In this document: piece after piece, positions 16,298-23,831 of the stretch | How positions within the stretch are numbered: position 1 is the first letter of the stretch | Layout of the letters: each line of letters begins with the position of its first letter | Assembly: GCA_964445985.1 (NCBI GenBank) | Contig: CAYUMU010000023.1 | Span: 1 to 64,000, forward strand | From: CAYUMU01 sp964445985 | GTDB taxonomy: Bacteria > Planctomycetota > Planctomycetia > Pirellulales > S012-138 | DNA length: 64,000 nucleotides | Reading direction: 5' to 3' | Notes under the pieces: generated by a model | What the model was told of the DNA's origin: nothing | What the model saw: only the letters and a program-made list of their open reading frames with translations | Databases searched by the model: none | Position numbers and translations under genes: made by a program

Positions 16298-18133
16298 GTG
16301 ACATCGGCATTATCGGCACAACCGCCCCTATCTTCCCCTTCGCGGCCTGCGCCGCGACTTGGGCAGGCGATATTATTCTTGGAAGTGCTGGCCTTGCTGG
16401 CCGTGGCGGTGTGGTTCCGCTTTTGGAAGCTGGACCATTTGCCAGGCGTGAACGGCGATGAAGCCTGGTACGGCATCCAGGCTTCGCGATTGCTCCAGGG
16501 CGAAAGCATCTCCACCCAAACGCCCACGGGAAATCCCGTAAATTTGCTGTTTCTGTTGCCGCACCTGCTGTTGCACGCCCTCGCCGAGCCATCGTTTGCC
16601 CTGCTTCGCCTGCCGGCCGTGTTGAGCGGGTTGGCGGCGCTGCTGGCAAACTTCTGGCTCTGCCGCGGAACCTTCGACCAGCCAACCGCCATTGCGTCGA
16701 CGGTCATCCTGGCCGTACTGCCGATCAACATCGCCTACAGCCGGTTCAGTTGGGATCCCGCGCAAACCTTGCTGGTGAGCGTCGTGGTTTTGTATATGTC
16801 GGTGGGCGTTTTTCGGGCCGCCTGGGCTTGCTTGGAATTGCACGAAAAACAAAGTCGGCTTTCGCTCCGCGAAAGCACATCCTTTGGCGGAGCGAAAGGC
16901 GACGACAGCACAGCTGACAGCCTGGCGGCCGCGGATCGTGCCTTTCGCAAGCAGTTGTTGCTGGCGGCCATTGCCTGGGCCGTGGCGATTCTGGTGCATC
17001 CCACGAATGTGTTTCTCGGGCCGCTGGTGGTGTTGCCTGCCGTCATTCGCTGGCGCGCGGAACTATGGCAGTGGGTCAACTTCCGGCAATTTTCCACCAA
17101 GGCCTGGCTGACCGCCGCCGTGGGGGCGGCGTTGTTGTTGGTGGTGGCCTGGGGCGGCCGGCATTGGCTGGTTCGCGTGGGCGAACGCTTTACCCGGCCC
17201 GGCGATGTGTGGGAGTTCTCGCAACTTTACGTGCAGTTGTTCTGGGGAGTATCCAGCTACCAATACCTGGCTGGCTCGGTGCTGGGCGAAGGCTGGCAGG
17301 CAAGCCCGTTGAACATCGCCGGCTACGTGTTGGCGGCCGCCCTGGCATGCCTGCTGGCACGTTATTTGATTCGTCAGCGACCGCGAGAAGATCTGGCGAT
17401 TGCGGCGGCCTACTTGATAGGGCTCTTGGGATTCTTCTTGGTGGGCGGACCCCCGGCCATTGCCCCGCATTACGAGCGCTACGCCATGTGGCTGATCGCT
17501 CCGGCCGCGTTGCTGGTGGCGCGTGGCATGGCTGCTTCGTCCAGACGCCTGCGATGGATGCTTTGGCAGCCGGCGATTGCCTTGGCCGCCCTGATGTTGA
17601 TGGTGTTCGGGCAGAACTACTTCGGCTTTGTGGCAGATACCGGCGGGGCTTCGCACCGCGCCTTTCGCACCGCGGCGCTCGAGCCCAAGCTGGTCGCCTG
17701 GCAACAGGCCACGCGGCAGTTGTCGCCGGGCGAGGAGACCCTCATCGGAACTTCGGAGTACTGGACCGAAAAACCGCTTGCCTATCTGGCCGCCAACCAA
17801 GCCCAAACGCGAATCGTGAGGTGGCAGCCCGATCAACCCTGGCCGGCTGAATTGGCACAGGCCGCGAAAGAAGGCCGGGCTTGCTTCGTGGAATACCTGG
17901 ATGGGCCTGGCCAGGAACAGCTATATCGAAATCTGACCGAGCAGCGACTCGACTGGGATGAATCGCGGATTGCCGACTACGCCGGGCGACCGCTGTTGGT
18001 GGTGGTGCGGCCCCGTGCCAAAGTCGCCTTTCGCTCCGCGAAAGGACCTGCTTTCGCGCAGCGAAAGACGACCATTAGACTCCTCGAACCAGCAGGCCTG
18101 GTTGGCCCTAATTCAACCGGAGGGGTAGACTGA
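16298..18133 (+). CDS. GT39-like membrane glycosyltransferase
   Basis: Integral membrane glycosyltransferase (611 aa) of the ArnT/PMT type (GT-C fold), predicted to use a polyprenyl-phosphate sugar donor on the outer side of the membrane. After the first transmembrane helix comes an acidic loop NGDEAWYG with Asp54-Glu55, the usual catalytic position, followed by about ten more helices and a C-terminal soluble domain. Two palindromic repeats (16851-16906 and 18020-18072) lie inside the frame and encode odd Arg/Ser-rich stretches at about residues 185-203 and 575-592. The second probably replaced the original C-terminus. GTG at 16298 is the likely start. The acceptor is unknown. Confidence 0.82.
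   Translation: MTSALSAQPPLSSPSRPAPRLGQAILFLEVLALLAVAVWFRFWKLDHLPGVNGDEAWYGIQASRLLQGESISTQTPTGNPVNLLFLLPHLLLHALAEPSFALLRLPAVLSGLAALLANFWLCRGTFDQPTAIASTVILAVLPINIAYSRFSWDPAQTLLVSVVVLYMSVGVFRAAWACLELHEKQSRLSLRESTSFGGAKGDDSTADSLAAADRAFRKQLLLAAIAWAVAILVHPTNVFLGPLVVLPAVIRWRAELWQWVNFRQFSTKAWLTAAVGAALLLVVAWGGRHWLVRVGERFTRPGDVWEFSQLYVQLFWGVSSYQYLAGSVLGEGWQASPLNIAGYVLAAALACLLARYLIRQRPREDLAIAAAYLIGLLGFFLVGGPPAIAPHYERYAMWLIAPAALLVARGMAASSRRLRWMLWQPAIALAALMLMVFGQNYFGFVADTGGASHRAFRTAALEPKLVAWQQATRQLSPGEETLIGTSEYWTEKPLAYLAANQAQTRIVRWQPDQPWPAELAQAAKEGRACFVEYLDGPGQEQLYRNLTEQRLDWDESRIADYAGRPLLVVVRPRAKVAFRSAKGPAFAQRKTTIRLLEPAGLVGPNSTGGVD
16851..16906. repeat. REP-like palindrome, family A copy 2 (inside a gene)
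   Basis: Begins AAAGTCGGCTTTCGC and ends AGCGAAAGGCGACGAC, with arms of about 22 bases and a short non-palindromic centre. It lies within the glycosyltransferase reading frame and keeps it open. Confidence 0.85.
18020..18072. repeat. REP-like palindrome, family A copy 3 (inside a gene)
   Basis: Begins AAAGTCGCCTTTCGC and ends GCGAAAGACGAC. It sits near the end of the glycosyltransferase gene, about 35 residues before the stop, and is translated. Confidence 0.85.
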
Positions 18134-18216
18134 CAAGGACCCCATGGCTGGCGCCTCCGCGATCAAACCAATTTTTGGCATACGCGGCTCGCCCTGGCAG
18201 AATTTGTGGAAACTCC

Positions 18217-19869
18217 ATGAAGCTTTCTTCCATTCCGCAAATCTATCGCAATTTGAACCGAGCCGTGGAGGTGTTCTCGGTGCTCAGCCGGTTCGGGTTT
18301 GCGAACTGGGCCAGCCGGTTGGATGTGGAGTTTGCCAAGAACCTGTTCAAGAATCGCGAAGGCCTGTCGCTGGCGAAGCAACCTCCGGAAAAGCGAATCC
18401 GCCTGGCCTTTAACGAGCTTGGACCCACCTTCATCAAGCTGGGGCAGGTGCTAAGCACGCGGCCCGACCTGGTGGGCGTCGCCCTGGCCCAGGAGTTGGA
18501 GCACCTGCAAGAAGAAGCGCCGGCCGACACGATCGGCGAGGTGCGGGCCACGATCGAAGGCGAATTCCACCGCCCCATTGAAGAACTATTCGCCGAATTC
18601 GACCCCACGCCGCTGGCTTCGGCCTCCATTGGCCAGGTGCATGCGGCCCGGCTGCACACGGGCGAGGCCGTGGTGGTGAAGGTGAAGCATCACGGGGTGG
18701 AAGAGAAGATTCGCGTGGACCTCGATATTTTGACCGGACTGGCACAATTCGCGGAGAAGATGCCCGAGTATCGCAATTACCGGCCGATCGCCACCATGGG
18801 CGAGTTCCGCCGCACGCTGCTGCGCGAGCTGGATTTCAACCGCGAACGACGGAACATGCTGCGGTTTACCCGCAACTTCCGCCGCGACGCGCGGGTGCGA
18901 ATTCCCAAGTCGTATCCGCAATTGTGCTCCAGCCGAGTGCTTACGATGGAGCGGCTGTGCGGCGTGCGGTTGGCCGACGCGGCCAAGGTGGTGGGCAATC
19001 ACGACGACCTGGAAGAGATCGCGCGACGCGGGGCACATATCTTCTTGGAGATGATTTTCACCCATGGATTCTTCCATGCCGATCCGCACCCCGGCAACGT
19101 GGTGCTGCTGGATGGCAACGTGCTGGGGCTGTTCGACTTTGGCATGGTGGGCCAGGTTGACGAACGGCTGCGTGAAGATATTGAAGAAATGCTGGTGGCC
19201 CTGGTCGGCCGCGACGCCGAGCAACTGACAACCCTGATCATGCGGGTGGGCAAGGTGCCCAGCGACTTGGACGCCGCGGCGCTCGCCTACGACGTGGCCG
19301 ATTACGTGGCGAATTATGCCGACCAGCCGCTCAACGACTTCGACTTCACCGGCGCCATCAACGAACTGACCGAGTTGATTCGCCGCTACGCCATTAGTTT
19401 GCCGCCGCGGATTGCCTTGTTGCTGAAGGTGCTGGTGATGCTCGAGGGCCTGAGCCGGATGGCCAGCCCCACGTTCAATCTCACGGAAGTCATTCGCCCC
19501 TATCAGCGCAAGCTCATCTTGCGGCGGCTATCGCCCTGGCGGCGGGTGAAGAAAGCCCAACGAATTTATCGCGAGCTGGAGCGACTCGCGGAAGTCACTC
19601 CCCGCAGCCTGTCGGATATTCTGGAACAGATTCAGTCGGGCAAGTTCGACGTGCATCTCGATCACCGCGGTTTGGAGCCTTCGGTCAATCGACTGGTGAT
19701 GGGTTTGCTGACGAGCGCGCTGTTTTTGGGGTCGTCCATCATGCTCTGCCAGAAAGTGCCGCCGCTATTTAATGGGGTTTCGTTCCTGGGGGCCGCGGGG
19801 GTGATCTTGTCGCTGGTGCTTTCGATGCGGCTGTTTTGGGCGATCAGCAAAAGCGGCCGGCTGGACTGA
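18217..19869 (+). CDS. ABC1/UbiB-family atypical kinase
   Basis: Member of the UbiB/ADCK family (550 aa), linked in other organisms to isoprenoid-quinone metabolism and lipid homeostasis. The family-specific KLGQ motif is at residues 74-77. The alanine-rich nucleotide loop ASIGQVHAA is at 135-143, with the VVKVKH lysine strand after it. The catalytic-type FHADPHPGN and metal-binding FDFG motifs follow. Two hydrophobic helices at the C-terminus would anchor it to the membrane. The frame extends up to a TTG at 18175, but the ATG at 18217 fits the conserved start. No other quinone gene is nearby. Confidence 0.92.
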   Translation: MKLSSIPQIYRNLNRAVEVFSVLSRFGFANWASRLDVEFAKNLFKNREGLSLAKQPPEKRIRLAFNELGPTFIKLGQVLSTRPDLVGVALAQELEHLQEEAPADTIGEVRATIEGEFHRPIEELFAEFDPTPLASASIGQVHAARLHTGEAVVVKVKHHGVEEKIRVDLDILTGLAQFAEKMPEYRNYRPIATMGEFRRTLLRELDFNRERRNMLRFTRNFRRDARVRIPKSYPQLCSSRVLTMERLCGVRLADAAKVVGNHDDLEEIARRGAHIFLEMIFTHGFFHADPHPGNVVLLDGNVLGLFDFGMVGQVDERLREDIEEMLVALVGRDAEQLTTLIMRVGKVPSDLDAAALAYDVADYVANYADQPLNDFDFTGAINELTELIRRYAISLPPRIALLLKVLVMLEGLSRMASPTFNLTEVIRPYQRKLILRRLSPWRRVKKAQRIYRELERLAEVTPRSLSDILEQIQSGKFDVHLDHRGLEPSVNRLVMGLLTSALFLGSSIMLCQKVPPLFNGVSFLGAAGVILSLVLSMRLFWAISKSGRLD

Positions 19870-20098
19870 GCTGCCGTTGAAAGGGGCTCTTGAGGGAACG
19901 TGCCCCGCTTGAATGGCGGTGGGTGGATCCGCTTGCGGTCCCTATAATGGCCTGGGGTTGAGGTGGCGCAGTGGGGATGCCGGCAAGGATTCGTTGCCTT
20001 GCGGAGGTGGCGCCCCGGGGACCGCGTCACCCGAAGCCTGCCATCGAACACGGGATGGGAATAGCCACTCTGGTCGCAATTAGGCCGCGCCGCCTGCC

Positions 20099-20971
20099 AT
20101 GGATACACCGCCAACACAGATTGTGGGCCAGGTTCCCAAGACCTTTCGTCCGCCCAGCCAGGGTGAGGTGATCATCACGCCCGCGGGCCGGCACTTTTTT
20201 TTGGGGGCCGAAATCGGCCGGGGCTATTTCGGCGCCGTTTACGAGTGCACCGACGAATGGGGCAACTACCAGGTGGCCAAGGTGATTGTGCCCCAGCAGC
20301 GAACCTACTCCCAGGTTCAAGCCGACTGGTATCGCGAATTTGTGAATCTCGCCAAGTTGCGGCACCCCAATATTACCTACGTGTACGACGCCTTCGAGGA
20401 GGGGGATACCTTCTACCTGGTGCTGGAGCGGTGCAGCCACAGCCTGCAAGACTTTGTTCGCTGGGACGGGATGAACGGCGAGGCCTGGCTGCCGTACGTG
20501 GCGGGCGATGTGCTCCAGGCGCTCGACTATATTCACGCCGCCGGTTACGTGCATAAGGATTTGCACCCTGGCAACGTTTATCTATCGCACTTGCATGCCG
20601 GCGGAGCTGGCACGCGGCCCTGGGCTTTTAAGCTCGGCGACTTGGGCATCAGCAAGCCAGAGTTCGAAGTTGCCTACGACACGGTGTTTGCCCAATGGAT
20701 GCTGCCGCCGGAGTTTCTGGATCGGCAATTGGGCCCACTCGACCGCCGAGTCGATATTTACCACGCGGGCTTACTGTTGCTAAGGCTGTTATGCTCCGGC
20801 GATCTGGAGTTTAGCCGCGAAGAAATTATCGATGGCCGGCCGCGGATGGTGGCCGAATCACTGGATTCGCCCTTTGCGGCGCCAATTGCCCGAGCGCTGC
20901 GGCGGCGGGTATGGCATCGTCCGACCACGGCCTTGGAATTTTGGCGAGAGATCTGCGTGGCGGCCCAGTGA
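20099..20971 (+). CDS. Serine/threonine protein kinase-like protein
   Basis: Compact protein kinase domain (290 aa) without transmembrane or sensor regions. The glycine loop GRGYFGAVY is at about 40-48, with ATP-binding Lys in QVAKV (61) and a matching Glu at about 80. The catalytic loop HKDLHPGN is at 152-159, where Lys replaces the usual Arg of HRD. The metal motif is DLG at 181-183, and a PPE segment occupies the APE position. All core residues needed for phosphotransfer appear present. It is transcribed alone, the substrate is unknown, and it is probably cytosolic. Confidence 0.87.
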   Translation: MDTPPTQIVGQVPKTFRPPSQGEVIITPAGRHFFLGAEIGRGYFGAVYECTDEWGNYQVAKVIVPQQRTYSQVQADWYREFVNLAKLRHPNITYVYDAFEEGDTFYLVLERCSHSLQDFVRWDGMNGEAWLPYVAGDVLQALDYIHAAGYVHKDLHPGNVYLSHLHAGGAGTRPWAFKLGDLGISKPEFEVAYDTVFAQWMLPPEFLDRQLGPLDRRVDIYHAGLLLLRLLCSGDLEFSREEIIDGRPRMVAESLDSPFAAPIARALRRRVWHRPTTALEFWREICVAAQ

Positions 20972-20976
20972 GGCGA

Positions 20977-21041
20977 CGGCCGAACAATAACCTCCCGATG
21001 TCGCCGTTAGACATGGTGGGCATGTGCTATGTCTCTCATTT
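20977..21041. repeat. 65-bp intergenic repeat, family B copy 1
   Basis: Matches 57591-57655 with 7 differences in 65 bases by eye. Both copies contain an internal stem AGACAT...ATGTCT around a GGTGGGC-containing loop. It lies immediately after the kinase gene stop codon. Confidence 0.85.
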
Positions 21042-21069
21042 TGCCGCGATACGTGTCCTGCCGGCGCAA

Positions 21070-21111
21070 GAAAAAGCCCGCTCGGCGGCGCATCCGTGGC
21101 CTCCGAGCGGG
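21070..21111 (-). terminator. Rho-independent terminator, minus strand
   Basis: Perfect 9-bp inverted repeat CCCGCTCGG (21077-21085) and CCGAGCGGG (21103-21111). On the minus strand the stem is followed by GCTTTTTCTT. It would end transcripts coming from the amidotransferase-fold gene whose stop is at 21438, leaving a long 3' untranslated region. Confidence 0.65.
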
Positions 21112-21362
21112 TATAGGTCGACCTAATTTTAAAGAAGCTTCCCTGCTTCACGGGGCGTGCCAGGCCCCGAGACATCCATGTCTGGTGAATGTTGTACTAC
21201 ATAAAGTCGCGGAGGAAGTTCCGCCCCGGTCGCCCCCCAGTTATTGCCGCGCGACATCCTTGCCGCGAGCGCGAACTGGTAGCGCGGGAATGTGTTGTTG
21301 GCCCTGCTTCCCAGCCAGTCGCCTGCCGTAGACGATTGCCTGCGATGAAGAAAAGCGGATCT

Positions 21363-21424
21363 CAGCGCGGTTCAACCGCGGTGGGGTGGAACCCACCCCA
21401 CATCTCCACGGTTTGCGGAGATGT
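21363..21424. repeat. Cluster of three hairpins
   Basis: Three adjacent inverted repeats lie just downstream of the minus-strand amidotransferase-fold gene. The first is CGGTT/AACCG. The second is the perfect 9-bp GTGGGGTGG/CCACCCCAC with a 3-nt loop (21381-21401). The third is the 8-bp ACATCTCC/GGAGATGT (about 21400-21424). No T-run follows, so these look like RNA-stability or repeat structures. Confidence 0.6.
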
Positions 21425-21437
21425 CTGTTCGTTACAA

Positions 21438-22196
21438 CTAAGCCACCAGCCGCATACCTTCCACGGCTTCTTTCATGGTGGCCTTCACGCCGTCCACAAA
21501 CTCTTCAAAAATGCGGACGTCGAGCGCGGTGGCGCTATCGGCTTCGGGATGGAACTGGGTGCCCATCGCCAACCAATCCGGCATCACGCTTTCAATTGCT
21601 TCGATCACGCCATCGGGGCAGCGAGCCGAGGCAATGAAACCGGGAGCCACTTCGTCCACCGCCATGTGATGCATGCTGTTCACGCGGATTTCGCCATCGC
21701 CAAACACACGCTCCATCAAGGTGCCAGGGGTGACCTCCAGAGCATGGCGATGATTGCGGTCCATCGAATCGCGATGGGGAACCGCACGGGCAATATCTTC
21801 GGGAATGTGGAGGAAGAGATTGCCGCCTTGCGAAACATTCAGCAACTGCATCCCTACGCCGATGCCAAACACCGGCAACCTTCGTTCGGCAATTTGCCGG
21901 ACCAGCAAGCGATCGAAATCTTCGCGGCTGGCATCCATGAGACGCACCGAGGGGTGCAACATAAAACCGTCGCGGCGAGGATCAAGATCGGCTCCGCCAA
22001 TCAGGACCATGCCGTCGAGATGATCGAGTAACTGCTCTAAGTCTTCCTCGCTGGCTTGCGGAGGAATGACGACAGGAATCCCGCCCACTTCCGAAATGGA
22101 TTCGTAATAGCCCGCACACAAGTAGGCAAACGCAGGTGCGTCTTTGGTGGCGGTGCGGTAGTCGGCGTTAATCCCGATTAGCGGTTTCGACCCCAT
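21438..22196 (-). CDS. Class-I amidotransferase-fold protein (peptidase C26 type) lacking the Cys nucleophile
   Basis: Resembles PuuD-type gamma-glutamyl hydrolases (252 aa): an N-terminal KPLIGIN start, a MVLIGGADLDP strand-loop, and a C-terminal GTQFHPEAD that supplies His and Glu. The nucleophile elbow, normally GxCxGxQ, reads GIGVGMQ (111-117), so Gly replaces the catalytic cysteine at 113. A normal thiol hydrolase reaction is therefore unlikely, and a binding or altered role is more probable. A strong GGGAGG ribosome-binding site precedes ATG 22196. It is transcribed alone, with structured regions on both sides. Confidence 0.85.
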   Translation of the reverse strand: MGSKPLIGINADYRTATKDAPAFAYLCAGYYESISEVGGIPVVIPPQASEEDLEQLLDHLDGMVLIGGADLDPRRDGFMLHPSVRLMDASREDFDRLLVRQIAERRLPVFGIGVGMQLLNVSQGGNLFLHIPEDIARAVPHRDSMDRNHRHALEVTPGTLMERVFGDGEIRVNSMHHMAVDEVAPGFIASARCPDGVIEAIESVMPDWLAMGTQFHPEADSATALDVRIFEEFVDGVKATMKEAVEGMRLVA

Positions 22197-22325
22197 CTCA
22201 AGACCTCCCTTGGCCCATCATGTGGCCAAATGAACGGAAGACATTGTTGGTCCCACCCAGCCTGAGTTTTCCAAGGCACGGGGAGCAGGAAGATGCAGTC
22301 GAAGGGGAAAACAGCGTATCGCGGC

Positions 22326-22344
22326 TCAGGCTAAAATAGCCTGA
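22326..22344. promoter_or_regulatory. Hairpin in the leader of the 22196 gene
   Basis: Perfect 8-bp inverted repeat with a 3-nt loop, about 130 nt upstream of the start codon at 22196. On the plus strand it is followed by CCTGGAAAAACCCC, on the minus strand by GAGCCGCG. Possible operator or attenuator; function unproven. Confidence 0.35.
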
Positions 22345-22471
22345 CCTGGAAAAACCCCGGTGAGGAGGTCGTCCTTGACACCCTGAGAAACGCCCAGCGG
22401 AGGCATGAATCCGGCCCTGGTTCGTACCGCGGTCACCCCGGGACATCCGGTCCCGTGGCTGTGGAGGGATG

Positions 22472-22492
22472 TGACACTCACTGTGAGTGTCA
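22472..22492. repeat. Perfect 9-bp hairpin
   Basis: TGACACTCA and TGAGTGTCA separated by CTG. There is no downstream T-run in either direction, so it is not an obvious terminator. It could be a protein-binding palindrome or a structured RNA element. Confidence 0.4.
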
Positions 22493-22896
22493 GCGATGGA
22501 GGGAATCTAACAGGCTGGAATTACAATTCAATCATTAAGAGGATTTTGGGCTCAACCCAATGTGCTAGCTCTACATGGGGTATGACAGCGTTGCTAGCGA
22601 GTAGGCGCGGCGTCAGTTTGTCGCACGCCAACGGGGGTGGGTGTTTTCCCCAATCCCAGGTTTTGCAATGACTTGCGCGGCGATATCCGCTATTCCAGCG
22701 CCAACGATGCTTGCGGGCTGAGAAGGCAACAACATGCAGGGCATCGCGAAAAAAAATCGAACCGGTCGGTCCCCTGATGCCCGCGGCAGCCCGATGTTGG
22801 GCCAACAAATCGCGAACCGAGCCTGATGGGAGAGCCGAGGCAGTCACTCCTCGTATTCCAGATGAACCCGGGGGCTTTTCGGCGTAGAATTTGTGC

Positions 22897-23190
22897 ATGA
22901 CCATTCCCAAGCCACCCGCGAATCTACTTCCGGCGAGAGCGTCCGAGGTCCGTCCCGATCCGCCCTTCTTGCCCGACTCGATGAGCTACACCGATCGCAT
23001 CCGCGCGTGGATGGAAATCGTGGACGCGAACGAGGCGTTTGTGTTAGCGGGCCTGCGACGACAAATCGGACCCGACGGGGATTTGCAGCAAGCCTACCGG
23101 GAATGGCACGAGCGAAAGTCGGCCGAACATTCCGCGGCGCTCGAACACATGTGCGCGGAATTCAACCGCCGCTGGGCGGAAAATGGCTAA
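22897..23190 (+). CDS. Small protein upstream of a nucleotidyltransferase
   Basis: Protein of 97 aa from ATG 22897; the frame also allows TTG 22891. No family recognised. The first ~30 residues are Pro-rich and look disordered. The rest is amphipathic helix with charged pattern (DRIRAWMEIVDANEAFVLAGL, then a helix around QQAYREWHERKSAEHSAAL). It overlaps the next gene by 8 nt, so the two are almost surely co-translated. Small partner plus nucleotidyltransferase recalls toxin-antitoxin layouts, but this is only an analogy. Confidence 0.65.
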   Translation: MTIPKPPANLLPARASEVRPDPPFLPDSMSYTDRIRAWMEIVDANEAFVLAGLRRQIGPDGDLQQAYREWHERKSAEHSAALEHMCAEFNRRWAENG

Positions 23191-23767
23191 CCTGATCATT
23201 GCTGCCCTGGCGCACGTTTGGCAGGTGCTCGGCGCGTTCAACGCACCGATGGCCGTTGCGGGAGGAATCGCTGTCGGCATTTGGAAATGCCCTCGCTCCA
23301 CGCACGACGTGGACTTGCTGATCGCCATCGAACCGCCCGATCTGAAAGCTCTCTTAGCTGCCTTGGGCAGCGCTGGAATGCTCCCCCGAACCGCAACCAT
23401 TCCCGTCGAACTTGGCGATTTGCGGATGGCGTTATTGAGCTACGAGCCGCCGGGAAGCTATTTGACTCTGCATATCAATCTGCTATTCGCGGACTCTGAA
23501 TACCATCGGCAGGCATTGAGCCGCGTCGTGCCGGTGACCATTCCCGACGGCCCAGTTTTGGTCAACGTACTGTCGTGCGAAGACTTGATCCTGCTCAAGC
23601 TTTTGGCGGGTCGATTGATCGATCAGGCCGATGTCGTTTCGCTCTTGCAGGCCAATATCGGCGAACTGGATCGCACCTACTTGGCAGATTGGGCTCGTCG
23701 GATGGGAGTGTTCGATCACCTTGCAGAGCTTTGGATTCGAGCCCTTCCCCAAGAAGCTCCACTGTAG
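23183..23767 (+). CDS. Nucleotidyltransferase-fold protein
   Basis: Protein of 194 aa with the nucleotidyltransferase-superfamily pattern near its start: VAGGIAVGIW (Gly27-Gly28), then RSTHDVDLL giving the two metal-binding acidic residues Asp42 and Asp44. The later CEDLILLKLLAGR helix is typical of MNT/AbiEii/DUF6036-like members, where a conserved Lys follows the DL. By family these transfer nucleotides to RNA or protein and often act as toxins or antitoxins. It overlaps the upstream small gene, and no other partner is adjacent. Substrate unknown. Confidence 0.75.
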   Translation: MANLIIAALAHVWQVLGAFNAPMAVAGGIAVGIWKCPRSTHDVDLLIAIEPPDLKALLAALGSAGMLPRTATIPVELGDLRMALLSYEPPGSYLTLHINLLFADSEYHRQALSRVVPVTIPDGPVLVNVLSCEDLILLKLLAGRLIDQADVVSLLQANIGELDRTYLADWARRMGVFDHLAELWIRALPQEAPL

Positions 23768-23831
23768 GCGTCAGGGCGTAATTCCGTGATATTCCAGATG
23801 GCGAGGAATCCGTTCGTTTTGCCATCTTCGG

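Larger units (their letters stand above)
22197..22896. other. 700-bp structured intergenic region
   Basis: No credible protein gene is visible. It contains an 8-bp hairpin TCAGGCTA/TAGCCTGA with an AAA loop (22326-22344) and a 9-bp hairpin TGACACTCA/TGAGTGTCA with a 3-nt loop (22472-22492). The first lies in the leader of the minus-strand gene starting at 22196. The region could hold a non-coding RNA or degenerate sequence. I could not match it to SRP RNA, RNase P, tmRNA or a riboswitch I know. Confidence 0.45.

Noticed and set aside
22405..22671. 88-codon plus-strand reading frame in the 700-bp gap
   Set aside because: It crosses the 9-bp hairpin and has no recognisable protein features; probably non-coding.
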